Position numbers and translations under genes: made by a program. Positions 7,967 to 16,251 of a stretch of 38,223 bases of DNA are shown piece by piece (the first letter of the stretch is position 1; each line of letters starts with the position of its first letter). The notes under the pieces were generated by a model, which was not told where the DNA came from, searched no databases, and saw nothing but the letters and a program-made list of their open reading frames with translations. This DNA is from Clostridia bacterium (lineage in GTDB: Bacteria > Bacillota > Clostridia > Lachnospirales > Anaerotignaceae), in assembly GCA_910575055.1 (NCBI GenBank), contig CAJTDC010000023.1, positions 1-38,223 on the forward strand, in the 5' to 3' direction.

Positions 7967-8272
7967 ATGTTAGTTAAAGGTAAATTAGGAAATAAAGAAG
8001 TTGAAATTGAAATTGATTTTGAAGAAGCAAGAAACATACACAGAGAAGTACAGCGTAAGTTTAATGAAAATGATGTTGATACTGTTTTGGAAGAAGCAGG
8101 TATATTAGATTATGATGATAAGATGCTTTCAGATATTACAGATATATATCAAGATAAACTTTTTGATTCTGGAATGTGGTGTGATATAGCTAAAGAAGCT
8201 ATGAATGAATACCTTAATAATCAAAAAGGTAATGGTTCTGCTGGAAATCTGGCACGTATGAGATTATTTTAG
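7967..8272 (+). CDS. Small acidic hypothetical protein
   Basis: This 101-aa acidic protein lies 12 bp downstream of copy 1 of the YubB-like gene, with GGAGTG as RBS. Two beta strands (VKGKLGNKEVEIEIDF) are followed by a helical acidic region. No family recognised. It is co-transcribed with the YubB-like gene and absent behind copy 2. Downstream, 8273-8420 shows no gene. Confidence 0.65.
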   Translation: MLVKGKLGNKEVEIEIDFEEARNIHREVQRKFNENDVDTVLEEAGILDYDDKMLSDITDIYQDKLFDSGMWCDIAKEAMNEYLNNQKGNGSAGNLARMRLF

Positions 8273-8420
8273 ATGGAAAAAATAATTAACTTTGTTTAAA
8301 AGCTTATACACACTTTGTCGATAAATTTTTAAAATCCTACGATATTCTATCTCAAGTTAACTCAAAATCTATATTAACTAATTATAGTGATCATTGATAG
8401 ATTATTATTTAAATTTTACT

Positions 8421-8446
8421 GAGTGCTTTAGGGCACTCTCTTTTAT
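8421..8446 (+). terminator. Hairpin-U-tract directly before an RBS
   Basis: A 6-bp stem (GAGTGC with GCACTC) is followed by CTCTTTTATTTTC. The AGGAGG of the next gene begins only about 6 nt later, so no promoter fits between them. Confidence 0.75.
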
Positions 8447-8465
8447 TTTCTAAGGAGGAATGACT

Positions 8466-9083
8466 ATGCCAAATTGGTGCACAACATCTTATGTATTTAG
8501 AGGTGACGAAAATGAAATAAAGGATTTATACGACAAGTTAAAATCCTTCACATCTAAAGAGCGTATCTCTAATGAATTTGGAAACTTCTGGTTAGGGAAT
8601 ATTGTAAATGGTTTTGGATTTGATTACAATGAAATTCCTTGTAGAGGTTTAGTAACTTATTTCCCAGAAACAGAGGAAGATACATACCCAGATAGATTAG
8701 AACTTTCTACAGAAACTGCTTGGTATCCAATGACCGAAATGTGGGATAAAATCATTGAAAAACATTATCCATCCATCACTTATGTTCTCATAGCAGAAGA
8801 ATGTGGAAATGGTATTTATATAAATACTGACTTAACAGGAGATGATTTTTCTACGAGATTTTCAGTAGATTTTAAATTATCACCCAAATATAACCCTCTG
8901 TGTGAGTATGGTTTTTATGCTGATTGTGAAGAAGAACTTATTGAAATGTTCAACAACATTTTCCATCGTAAATATAAATCTTTCAAACAATGCAAAAAGC
9001 GACTCTTTAAAGAGTTCAAAGAGAAAAAATATCGTGACAAAGGCTACTTCCTAACAATCCACAAATACAGAGAATCCATTTAA
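8466..9083 (+). CDS. YubB-ferredoxin-like (DUF1281-type) protein, copy 2
   Basis: This paralogue of the 7334 gene has the same MPNWC start, with the same RBS and same nucleotides for about 25 bp around the start, a KSFTSKERI block, FGNFWLGNIV and WDKIIEKHYPSITYV. Start ATG 8466, 8 nt after AGGAGG. The two copies diverge strongly in the C-terminal third, so the duplication is old. Function unknown. Confidence 0.72.
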   Translation: MPNWCTTSYVFRGDENEIKDLYDKLKSFTSKERISNEFGNFWLGNIVNGFGFDYNEIPCRGLVTYFPETEEDTYPDRLELSTETAWYPMTEMWDKIIEKHYPSITYVLIAEECGNGIYINTDLTGDDFSTRFSVDFKLSPKYNPLCEYGFYADCEEELIEMFNNIFHRKYKSFKQCKKRLFKEFKEKKYRDKGYFLTIHKYRESI

Positions 9084-9097
9084 AGGAGGTCTGACTT

Positions 9098-9475
9098 ATG
9101 AGTCTAATTACGATTTTTATTATCTTAATCACAATCATCATAGCATCTATCATTATCTGGAAATTCCATCATAAACTCAATGTAGTAATGGGCACTATAG
9201 TTATTGCCATTATCATCATCGCTTCTGTATTCTATCTCACATCAACAGAAGGTGGCAAGCGACTCGTTAAAGACCTTACCTCTAACGTTTCTGGTGGTAT
9301 TCCAAGACACGTAAAAGTCTATGATATTAACGGTAAACTTATTGAAGAGTACAAATGTGCTTTCGATGTAGAGACAACTAACAACAATTACATATTATTT
9401 GATGATGAAAACAGATTACGTCACATCATCTACTTTACAACAGCGACAGTTATTATTGATGAATTGGGGCAGTAA
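9098..9475 (+). CDS. Two-TM membrane protein with extracytoplasmic domain
   Basis: Residues 3-21 and 30-49 are almost pure Ile/Val/Leu and must be membrane segments. The C-terminal domain contains VKVYDINGKLIEEYKCAFDV and ends in beta strands (YILFDDENRLRHIIYF), a layout seen in small proteins encoded on Gram-positive mobile elements. The start follows AAAGGAGGT. The last codons and the TAA sit inside a GGGGCA/TGCCCC hairpin that forms the terminator. Confidence 0.65.
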   Translation: MSLITIFIILITIIIASIIIWKFHHKLNVVMGTIVIAIIIIASVFYLTSTEGGKRLVKDLTSNVSGGIPRHVKVYDINGKLIEEYKCAFDVETTNNNYILFDDENRLRHIIYFTTATVIIDELGQ

Positions 9476-9492
9476 TGCCCCTTTCTTTTTTT
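9466..9492 (+). terminator. Terminator containing the upstream stop codon
   Basis: GGGGCA pairs with TGCCCC (9466-9481) with the TAA of the membrane-protein gene in the loop. CTTTCTTTTTTT follows. The next RBS (AGGGAGG) begins within a few nt of the T-run. Confidence 0.85.
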
Positions 9493-9507
9493 AGGGAGGA
9501 ATAAATT

Positions 9508-10032
9508 ATGAGTGAAGTGAGAGGCTACAAAGTTTTTAATCCAGATTGGACTTACAAGGGTTTCCAGTATCAAATTGAAGAATGTTATGAAATGGACGAA
9601 AAACCAATGGTACATATTAGAGGATTTCATTTTTGTAAGAACCTAATAGATTGCTATGATTCTTATGACTTCAACAAAGAAAATAAAGTTGCAGAAATTG
9701 CAGCCTATGGAGAAATAGATACTGATGAAAGAACATATTGTACAAATAAAATAAAAATAGAAAGAGAATTAAAATGGGAAGAAGTGCTCTCTATAGTAAA
9801 CACAGGGAAAAGTTGTATAGGACTTGGAAGTACTGGATACAAAAATATCGGATACTACAACCCAAGAGATTGGAATATTAAAGACCTGATTACAAAAGAT
9901 GAAATGATTCAAATACGACAGAAAAGATGGAACCAGTTAGACAAGAGAGAAAAAGAAGTCATTATGTCCATTCCAAATTTTAATAAGAATATATTTAAAG
10001 AAATAACAGGAATTGATGTTGAGGGGCAGTAA
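9508..10032 (+). CDS. DUF7666-like phage/plasmid protein
   Basis: The N-terminal half (GYKVFNPDWTYKGFQYQIEE, HIRGFHFCKNL, ENKVAEIAAYGEI, ELKWEEVLSIVNTGKSC) matches a domain I know from gut Firmicute phages and elements. There it is usually followed by a long run of NSGDWN-type pentapeptide repeats. Here only a vestige remains (GSTGYKNIGYYNPRDWN, near residues 109-125) before a short helical tail, so the repeat region looks deleted. Function unknown. RBS AGGGAGG. Confidence 0.7.
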   Translation: MSEVRGYKVFNPDWTYKGFQYQIEECYEMDEKPMVHIRGFHFCKNLIDCYDSYDFNKENKVAEIAAYGEIDTDERTYCTNKIKIERELKWEEVLSIVNTGKSCIGLGSTGYKNIGYYNPRDWNIKDLITKDEMIQIRQKRWNQLDKREKEVIMSIPNFNKNIFKEITGIDVEGQ

Positions 10033-10152
10033 GAATTCCATTTTCTATAAACCAGAAAGTTGAAGAATATGCAATAAATAAATTTAAAACATCTGCAAAG
10101 GTATCCTCTAATGGGTACTACATTATTCACTAAAGAAAGGAAGGAATAAATT

Positions 10153-11004
10153 ATGAGAATTAACATTGAATATACGGACAATATTCCTATCATGAACATT
10201 GAACACAATGACAACAAGTATCAACTATACATTTCTAATGATGATTATGTGCATTTAGACAGGGATGGTTCTACCCTATTTATCTCTAACAGCAATCTCA
10301 AGTCTTGCCTTGAATGCACCAAACTATCTAAAAATGATAAAGCATTCTTCCAGAATATTATCATTTATGGTTCTTTCTATGAAGTTCTGCATAGAGCTAA
10401 AATTTGCCAAGAACTTGATGACATTGAAATGAAACTTCTAAGTTTATTTATATATATTTCACTTGACTACCATTGTATTGAATACAACATCCAATGTGAT
10501 TATCTTCAGCTTCAAAATAAACTCTTATCTCGAATGCGAAGAGTCAACGACCCTCAGTTATGCAATCTAAAAAGTGATATGATTCATCTGTCTGAACAGG
10601 CACAATGTATCTATCTAAAACTTGGTCCTAACGAAGTACGTGAGTTTGATTATAGTAAATACATTGATGAAGATAACAAGAATTATTTTGTTTATAATCT
10701 TGTGTGGGTTCTAATTCATTATTACTATATAACTGAGGATTCTCTCATAACATATAATGAGTTTATCAATTTCATGAATCAACCAGATGAATATCCCTAT
10801 ACTGATGAAATTCAAAATGCATTAACATCCACTCCACAAGATTTATTTCATTTCTTATACGACCAGTTTAATTCTTATCATACAGGATTGCCATTCTTTA
10901 ATAGCAAAGAAGAATTTATCAACACATCCATTTCTCGTTTGCAAACTATAAGTTTGCAAGGCAACGTTTTACATGAATTAGCACTTTTAATTCAGAAATC
11001 CTAA
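10153..11004 (+). CDS. Hypothetical protein, 283 aa
   Basis: Not recognised. It has a beta-rich N-terminus (YTDNIPIMNIEHNDNKYQLY) followed by an alpha-helical body with many Tyr/Leu residues, and no transmembrane segment or catalytic motif. Strong RBS (GGAAGGA). TCTAA words are frequent in it, as in other resident genes. The 120 bp before it contain no gene. Confidence 0.65.
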   Translation: MRINIEYTDNIPIMNIEHNDNKYQLYISNDDYVHLDRDGSTLFISNSNLKSCLECTKLSKNDKAFFQNIIIYGSFYEVLHRAKICQELDDIEMKLLSLFIYISLDYHCIEYNIQCDYLQLQNKLLSRMRRVNDPQLCNLKSDMIHLSEQAQCIYLKLGPNEVREFDYSKYIDEDNKNYFVYNLVWVLIHYYYITEDSLITYNEFINFMNQPDEYPYTDEIQNALTSTPQDLFHFLYDQFNSYHTGLPFFNSKEEFINTSISRLQTISLQGNVLHELALLIQKS

Positions 11005-11018
11005 AATCACATCTAACA

Positions 11019-11055
11019 GGGGAACAGCACTCTAACGAGTCTGTTCCCCTTCTTT
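11019..11055 (+). terminator. Rho-independent terminator
   Basis: GGGGAACAG (11019-11027) pairs with CTGTTCCCC (11041-11049). The inner ACT/AGT also pairs around CTAACG, and a T-rich run follows. The loop contains TCTAACGAG. Confidence 0.88.
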
Positions 11056-11130
11056 TTCTCCTGTCACTTTCCAACTTCCACTTGAAACCGCCATATTAAA
11101 AATAAAAACAATGTGACAGGAGGAAAACCC

Positions 11131-12150
11131 ATGAAAACATCTTATAAACCAGAAGACGTAATTGTTCTTCTAAAGGACATCACAGGAGAACTTCAACCAT
11201 TACCTCTTAAAGAAAGAGAAAAAAGAAGACAACAGGGAATTCATTACAGTGAAATGCTCCCACTGGAATACCAACCTAGCAGAGCTTACCTAGAACTTTA
11301 TCATCAAGCATTATCCAAATATGGCAGAAGAATTGCATATGCCATCGCTCAATTAGTAGATAAAATCATCGCACAAAAAGGCACCAATGTCACTTTAGTA
11401 TCTCTAGCAAGAACAGGCACACCAGTAGGTATTCTTCTAAAGAGGTACATTCTAAAGAAATACAACGTCAACGTGCCACATTACACAATCTCTATTATTC
11501 TCAAGAAAGGTATCGACCATAATGCTCTGCAATACATTTTAGGCAAGCATAAACCAGAAACAATCCAATTCATAGATGGCTGGACAAAAGAACATCACAT
11601 ATCTAACAACTTAGCAGTAGTAGCAGACCCAGCACATCTAACGAGTCTCTATGGAACAAAAGAAGATTTCCTTATCCCTAATACTTGCCTTGGTTCCACC
11701 GTTTCTGAACTATTCAGCAGAACCATTCTAAACAGCGAAGTCATAGCAGAAAATGATTTTCACGGAGCAGCTTACTTTGAATATTTAGAGGATAAAGATG
11801 TTTCCTATGAATTCATCGAAAGCATCGAAAAACAGTTTGATAATACTGAACCCATCGAAGAACTCTCTAACAATGCAGGTTCTCAAGAAGCAGAGGAAAT
11901 TCTTCGCAATCTCAATTTATTCGATACCTGTACTATAACGCTTGGCATCAATGAAACTACTCGTTCACTTTTACAAAGTTATCCTCTAAAGATATTGGTT
12001 CGTTCCAATTCAGACACCGAATACATAGAGCACATCATTCAATTAGCGAAAGACAAGCAAATCCCTATTGAGGAGTATCCACTACAAAACTATAGAGCTT
12101 GTGCAATCCTCAAGAGAATGGAGGTGCATCTCCAATGTTCATCCCTCTAA
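11131..12150 (+). CDS. StiP-type phosphoribosyltransferase-like protein with PELOTA-like domain
   Basis: The start is ATG 11131, after ACAGGAGG; the GTG at 11113 precedes that RBS. The N-terminal region shows LVSLARTGTPVGILLKRY, HYTISII, IQFIDGWTKE, ADPAHLTSLYGTKEDFLIP and LGSTVSELFSRT, the pattern of the phosphoribosyltransferase-like 'cysteine protease StiP' family of stress-associated Ter clusters. The C-terminal 70 residues (TCTITLGINETTRSLLQSYP and YRACAILK) match the PELOTA RNA-binding domain usually encoded with it. In Ter clusters it works with ATP-grasp, HAD and TerD genes. None is next to it here, so it is an orphan. It overlaps the next gene by 16 bp. Confidence 0.8.
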   Translation: MKTSYKPEDVIVLLKDITGELQPLPLKEREKRRQQGIHYSEMLPLEYQPSRAYLELYHQALSKYGRRIAYAIAQLVDKIIAQKGTNVTLVSLARTGTPVGILLKRYILKKYNVNVPHYTISIILKKGIDHNALQYILGKHKPETIQFIDGWTKEHHISNNLAVVADPAHLTSLYGTKEDFLIPNTCLGSTVSELFSRTILNSEVIAENDFHGAAYFEYLEDKDVSYEFIESIEKQFDNTEPIEELSNNAGSQEAEEILRNLNLFDTCTITLGINETTRSLLQSYPLKILVRSNSDTEYIEHIIQLAKDKQIPIEEYPLQNYRACAILKRMEVHLQCSSL

Positions 12151-12638
12151 CAAACTGTTCTTTAGCACAATATGCAAAAACAAGATTTTTCAAAGATGTT
12201 TCTATTGTGTATGCACTTATTAGTACTGGCGGTATTTTATTGCACAACAGAAAAATAGATACCAACTGGTTGTATGAAACATTAGAACTCATTGAACCAT
12301 CTCTCTATGAATTATGGAAATCTAAAAAGATTTTAGAAAAAGACCCCAACAGATGTGCTATCGTTAAGAGTTTAAATGATATGATGATGCATACCAAATC
12401 ATCTAATCCCAATGAAACTCTAAACAGATTGAAAGAAAGTCTTGACCCAAGCAAGATTACAATCAAGCACATCAATGAAAAGATATATATCATTCCTAAT
12501 GAGTTAAATAAAGTAAAAACATTGCAAAGATTACAAAAGTTAATGCCTAACGAAACATTCTACATTACTTCATGTTCAAATAGCAAAGACCTCAACAACA
12601 TTTATCAAAAATACAATATGAAAGAAAATACCAATTAA
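12135..12638 (+). CDS. Hypothetical protein coupled to the StiP-like gene
   Basis: The start is ATG 12135, after GGAGGTG (12119-12125) within the upstream gene. This 167-aa, mostly alpha-helical protein has no recognised motif. In canonical clusters a HAD phosphatase takes this place, but no DxDx(T/V) motif is present. The 16-bp overlap implies coupled expression, so it is probably a partner of the PRTase-like enzyme. Confidence 0.65.
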   Translation: MFIPLTNCSLAQYAKTRFFKDVSIVYALISTGGILLHNRKIDTNWLYETLELIEPSLYELWKSKKILEKDPNRCAIVKSLNDMMMHTKSSNPNETLNRLKESLDPSKITIKHINEKIYIIPNELNKVKTLQRLQKLMPNETFYITSCSNSKDLNNIYQKYNMKENTN

Positions 12639-12722
12639 TATCAACAAATTACTTCATTAATTAAAAATTCTAAAATATTTTACACTTATTGCATAATATC
12701 TTTATAAGGAAGGAGTAAAACA

Positions 12723-13013
12723 ATGAAACACGTTACAATAGAAGATTGGGAGAAAGTCAGATTTCTCACAAAAGTTGCAAATGTTGGAGATAGCATAGAT
12801 GATGAAATCATAAATAAATTACTCAATGCTTCACCGCCTGTTTTTCTAAACAGTCAATGTTTACAAGCAGGAGAACCGCAAAGAGATATTTACGACCCGG
12901 ATACAAACACCTTACAACCTACATATTTAACTTTCTCTGAAGAGGGTTCTAACTGGATTTATTGTGGCTGTTGTTTTAAAGGAAAAAATACAGAACCAAC
13001 TCTCACACTCTAA
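12723..13013 (+). CDS. Conserved hypothetical protein, 96 aa
   Basis: This small protein has FLNSQCLQAGEP, then TYLTF and WIYCGCCFKG at the C-terminus; the Cys-Gly-Cys-Cys cluster could bind metal. I associate this arrangement with uncharacterised proteins of gut Firmicute elements. Good RBS (GGAAGGAG). Confidence 0.68.
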   Translation: MKHVTIEDWEKVRFLTKVANVGDSIDDEIINKLLNASPPVFLNSQCLQAGEPQRDIYDPDTNTLQPTYLTFSEEGSNWIYCGCCFKGKNTEPTLTL

Positions 13014-13045
13014 AGATGCAGACATTCTATCATTCTAAAAAACAT

Positions 13046-13067
13046 GGTGCTTTCGAGCACCTTTTTT
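13046..13067 (+). terminator. Hairpin-U-tract
   Basis: GGTGCT-TTCG-AGCACC with a TTCG tetraloop is followed by six T. The next RBS starts about 14 nt later. Confidence 0.88.
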
Positions 13068-13095
13068 ATTTTCTTAATGAAAGGAGCGATTTTAA

Positions 13096-13509
13096 ATGAA
13101 AGGAAAATTGATTACTGATATCCAAAAAGAAATTAGCAATTATCCATCCCATTCTGCATGGGATAAAGGTGTTCGAACTTATGCAGAAGAAATATTCAAT
13201 AACTACATAGAATCTCTAAATGATGACTCTATCGAACAAATTACAGAAAAAGATTTATTAAATGGTGCAGAAGATTGGCAACAATACAGTGAAGGTGGGT
13301 TCTCTTTGATTTTTGATACTGACATTTGTAAAAGATTATGCAGTCCATCAGAACAAAAGAAAACACAAAATGGTAAACGAAAACCAAACTCTAAAGAGGA
13401 TTGGATAGATGTACAGGCAAGAGCATTACAGCAAGCAGCTGCAATCATTCTCTCTATCGTAAACACAACATCACAAACAAAGACAGGTTTATCAAGAATG
13501 TCATTGTAG
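13096..13509 (+). CDS. Conserved hypothetical protein, 137 aa
   Basis: The core reads DWQQYSEGGFSLIFDTDICK, then RLCSPSE, PNSKEDWIDVQARALQQAA. I recognise this as an uncharacterised family widespread on gut Firmicute mobile elements. It is soluble, with no catalytic motif that I can name. RBS AAAGGAG. Confidence 0.7.
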   Translation: MKGKLITDIQKEISNYPSHSAWDKGVRTYAEEIFNNYIESLNDDSIEQITEKDLLNGAEDWQQYSEGGFSLIFDTDICKRLCSPSEQKKTQNGKRKPNSKEDWIDVQARALQQAAAIILSIVNTTSQTKTGLSRMSL

Positions 13510-13532
13510 TTCGCATCTATTTGCTATATAAT
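13504..13532 (+). promoter_or_regulatory. Promoter of the Fic locus
   Basis: TTGTAG (13504-13509), a 17-bp spacer and TATAAT (13527-13532). It overlaps the end of the upstream gene and points at the frameshifted small gene and Fic. Confidence 0.65.
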
Positions 13533-13560
13533 TGAGAAAATGGATAAAAGAGGTTCTATT

Positions 13561-13694
13561 ATGCCAACAATAGAAATTGATTCTAGATTTGCACCCAAAT
13601 TAGAATCTAAACTCCTGAAAGCATCAGCAATCCTGATTACTACTTTAACACAGCAGTTCAAAAAGATAAAATGCTTACAAAACAAAATGAATAG
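13561..13694 (+). pseudogene. Small Fic-partner gene, frameshifted
   Basis: ATG 13561 with RBS AAGAGG starts MPTIEIDSRFAPKLESKLLKAS. A frame change near 13626 then gives NPDYYFNTAVQKDKMLTKQN ending at TAG 13692, just before Fic. Read without the frameshift it would be about 44 aa, a plausible small partner of Fic. As written, the first frame instead runs on into the start of the Fic gene. Whether the shift is a mutation or a sequencing error cannot be seen. Confidence 0.5.
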
Positions 13695-13706
13695 GAGATG
13701 GTTTTT

Positions 13707-14471
13707 TTGCGTAAAATGAATTTAAATGGTACAAGTGATGATAATGAAAAATTTTTATCTTTTATTTTAGAAAGATTTCAGATTGAAAGAAAACGATTTG
13801 ACCGTTCTGGTGTTTATGCATTTACACAAAGATTATTAGCTTACAATTCTAATAAGATTGAAGGAAGTACTCTAACGGAAGAACAGACAGCATCTTTATT
13901 TGATACTGGCACTTTACCTAAATCAGAAGATTATTATAGAGCCAAAGATGTTGAAGAAATGAATGGACATTTTCTAATGTTTAATAAAATGTTAGATACT
14001 TTAGAAGAACCATTGACACAAGAGCTTATTAAAGCATTTCATTTTGAATTAAAAAGTGGTGTATTTGAAGATAGAGCAAATGGCTATGCAATTGGTGATT
14101 ATAAGAAAAGACCTAATATGGTTGGTACATCAGTTACAGTTTTACCTCAGTTTGTAGAAACTGAAATGACTCAGCTTTTAGATTGGTACCATAAGCAAAC
14201 GATAACTTTGAATATTTTATCTGAATTTCATGCAAGATATGAAGGGATACATCCATTTCAGGATGGTAATGGTAGAACAGGAAGATTGCTTGTTTTTAGA
14301 GAATGTCTAAAAAATAATATTGTGCCTGTTGTAATTCAGGATCTAAAAAGACATGAATATATAGAGGCTTTAAAAGAATATCAACAGAATAAAGATATTG
14401 AAAAAATGATTACTCTATTTAAAGAAGAACAACAATTCTATTATAACAAATGTAAATACTTTTTACTATGA
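13707..14471 (+). CDS. Fic family AMP-transferase-like protein
   Basis: The Fic core HPFQDGNGRTGR is complete (residues about 182-193 from TTG 13707), including the catalytic His and the Asn/Arg of the HPFx(D/E)GNGRxxR motif. An N-terminal SNKIEG (about residues 48-53) fits the (S/T)xxxE(G/N) inhibitory helix of class II Fic proteins, so activity is probably autoinhibited. AGGAG at 13693-13697 directly abuts ATG 13698, so TTG 13707 (or ATG 13716) is the likelier start. Fic enzymes usually transfer AMP to Ser/Thr/Tyr of target proteins; the target is unknown. Confidence 0.88.
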   Translation: MRKMNLNGTSDDNEKFLSFILERFQIERKRFDRSGVYAFTQRLLAYNSNKIEGSTLTEEQTASLFDTGTLPKSEDYYRAKDVEEMNGHFLMFNKMLDTLEEPLTQELIKAFHFELKSGVFEDRANGYAIGDYKKRPNMVGTSVTVLPQFVETEMTQLLDWYHKQTITLNILSEFHARYEGIHPFQDGNGRTGRLLVFRECLKNNIVPVVIQDLKRHEYIEALKEYQQNKDIEKMITLFKEEQQFYYNKCKYFLL

Positions 14472-14474
14472 TAT

Positions 14475-14496
14475 GGTGCCTTTGGGCACCTTTTTT
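14475..14496 (+). terminator. Hairpin-U-tract
   Basis: GGTGCC-TTTG-GGCACC is followed by six T, directly behind the Fic stop. The next RBS (AAAGGAG) follows within 20 nt. Confidence 0.9.
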
Positions 14497-14521
14497 AATT
14501 TCTAATGAAAGGAGCATTTTT

Positions 14522-15241
14522 ATGAAGTACAGATTAGATTTTGTAACTAACAGCAGTAGCAGTAGTTTTATTTTTGGCAAACCTAACGGGAACACCATCA
14601 CCCTTGAAGATGCAAGAGATTTTATTAAAAAACTAGCATCTGATTTAATAGATATTATTGATGCCATAGATAAAACAATATCAACTATATCTGAATTTAA
14701 AGAATACTATCTAAATTTGAGAGGATATAAAAACATATTGTCTAGATTTGATGTTTATGATAGATTACGTAACGATAAGAATTTCTATCAAATAGTAATG
14801 GAAAAATTTAAAAAGTACAACATCGCATTACAAGATGATTCTAAAAAGCCTAATACAGGTTTCACTTATACATCATTTTTATTCTGTTACACAGATAACT
14901 ATGATATTTCATGGATTAGACGAGTTGCAAAAAATGGTTATTTATTCTGTTGTGATGAAGTTGATTTTAAAGAGGCAAATTCATTAGATAATGAGCAATT
15001 CAAAGAGAGAGTGGAAGAATGTTTGGACTGGTATTTGCCAAGGGGTACACTTGATGATTATCGTGAATTTGATTGGGATTTTGGTGAATTAAGAGAATTC
15101 CGAGAAGATGTATCAGTCTATGATTTAGCCTACCAATATCTTGGTGAAGTAGCTTTATTGGGAGATGACCATTGTATGCCATCATTTTTATACGACTACC
15201 TCAAAACTAAAATAAAGTACGCTTGTATGCACATGGGTTAA
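14522..15241 (+). CDS. FVTNSSSSSFI N-terminal signature protein 1
   Basis: The start is ATG 14522, after AAAGGAG. The N-terminus MKYRLDFVTNSSSSSFIFGK carries a signature also present in the otherwise different protein at 16733. The remainder (239 aa in total) is acidic and helical with Trp/Tyr-rich segments (LDWYLPRGTLDDY, WDFGELREF) and no family that I can name. The signature is known at the start of many uncharacterised Firmicute proteins. It is not a Sec signal peptide. Function unknown; see the finding on its position near a radical SAM enzyme. Confidence 0.72.
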   Translation: MKYRLDFVTNSSSSSFIFGKPNGNTITLEDARDFIKKLASDLIDIIDAIDKTISTISEFKEYYLNLRGYKNILSRFDVYDRLRNDKNFYQIVMEKFKKYNIALQDDSKKPNTGFTYTSFLFCYTDNYDISWIRRVAKNGYLFCCDEVDFKEANSLDNEQFKERVEECLDWYLPRGTLDDYREFDWDFGELREFREDVSVYDLAYQYLGEVALLGDDHCMPSFLYDYLKTKIKYACMHMG

Positions 15242-15256
15242 AAGGAGGTCATTCTA

Positions 15257-15739
15257 ATGAGCAAGATACGATTCATCATGAAAAAAACAATTATATTTCT
15301 CTTCGCAATACCATTTGCTTTAGAAATTCTAATAAAGCTAGGTGTATACCCAGGTGTTGATTATTCTCAAATGCAATCCTATACCATCGCATACAACACT
15401 TTGTCCTTTCTATTCTCTATAGTAAATTTTATTCTATTGTATGCATGGTTATTTTATTTAGTAATGGATATGCTCTATATCATCACATCTATCTATTTTC
15501 CATCAGTGATAGAAGAACTTTTAGAGAAGCCATATTTTAATCTAAAACCATTCATCAGTAAACGAGCAAAAGACTGTGCAAACATTCGTCTAACGGATGC
15601 CCTAAAAACTTATTTTAGTGAAAGTTTTTTCTTATTTATCATACTTTTATTCTTTTTCTACATAACAACATCAGGATTCTTAGTAGATGGATTTTTACAA
15701 TCCTACCTGCTTTTCAATCAATATATTGTATTTTATTGA
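15257..15739 (+). CDS. Hypothetical membrane protein
   Basis: This 160-aa protein has about three membrane segments: residues 8-30, 45-75 and 122-150 (FFLFIILLFFFYITTSGFLV). It lies 15 bp behind the SSSSSF protein with AAAGGAGGT as RBS, so it is probably co-expressed. No family recognised. Confidence 0.65.
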   Translation: MSKIRFIMKKTIIFLFAIPFALEILIKLGVYPGVDYSQMQSYTIAYNTLSFLFSIVNFILLYAWLFYLVMDMLYIITSIYFPSVIEELLEKPYFNLKPFISKRAKDCANIRLTDALKTYFSESFFLFIILLFFFYITTSGFLVDGFLQSYLLFNQYIVFY

Positions 15740-15814
15740 TAAAACAAATTCATTAATATAGTAATTGCATTAAAATACTTCTTATTGCAACACAAATTAT
15801 TAACTTTAATCATC

Positions 15815-15838
15815 AGGTGTCTTCGGACACCTCTTTTT
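15815..15838 (+). terminator. Hairpin-U-tract
   Basis: AGGTGTC-TTCG-GACACCT is followed by CTTTTT. The RBS of the next gene (AAAGGAGG) lies about 10 nt further on. Confidence 0.9.
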
Positions 15839-15863
15839 ATTTCCTCTAAAGGAGGTCATTCTA

Positions 15864-16202
15864 ATGAAGATAATAGCAGTTAAAAAATTATTTTCAAATG
15901 CTTTCTCTGAAAAGAACGCTCTCATCTTACGTTCAGAAATTCAGAAGCTATTAAATACCAAAGAGAAAATATTGATAGATTTTGAAGGCATATCAAAGTA
16001 TACAACATTGTTCTTTAATTTTAGTACAGGTTATTTTATTTCACTTCTAGGAGTGGAAAAGTATAATGAGAAAATCTCATTAAAGGGATTATCATCGTTA
16101 GGAAAAAGAACGTATCAAAATTCTTATAAAAATGCAATCAAAAGTTATCCACCAGAAATACAAAAAGAGATACTAAATATTATTTCAAATCCAGATGATT
16201 AA
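15864..16202 (+). CDS. STAS-like (DUF4325-type) protein, copy 1
   Basis: This 112-aa protein has the STAS-like DUF4325 layout: an N-terminal strand, SEIQKLLNTKEKILIDFEGI, then TTLFFNFSTGYFISLLG and a strand ISLKGLSSLGK. In anti-sigma-antagonist folds the central acidic strand end and the following Ser/Thr-rich turn form the regulatory site. A paralogue is at 31101. DUF4325 proteins are often found near kinases or membrane sensors. No partner is clear here. Confidence 0.7.
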   Translation: MKIIAVKKLFSNAFSEKNALILRSEIQKLLNTKEKILIDFEGISKYTTLFFNFSTGYFISLLGVEKYNEKISLKGLSSLGKRTYQNSYKNAIKSYPPEIQKEILNIISNPDD

Positions 16203-16204
16203 CA

Positions 16205-16233
16205 GGGTGTCTTAAGACACCCATTTTTATTTT
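16205..16233 (+). terminator. Palindromic hairpin-U-tract
   Basis: An 18-bp perfect palindrome GGGTGTCTTAAGACACCC is followed by ATTTTTATTTT. The next RBS (AAAGGAGG) starts about 5 nt later. Confidence 0.88.
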
Positions 16234-16251
16234 CCAAAGGAGGTCTTATTT

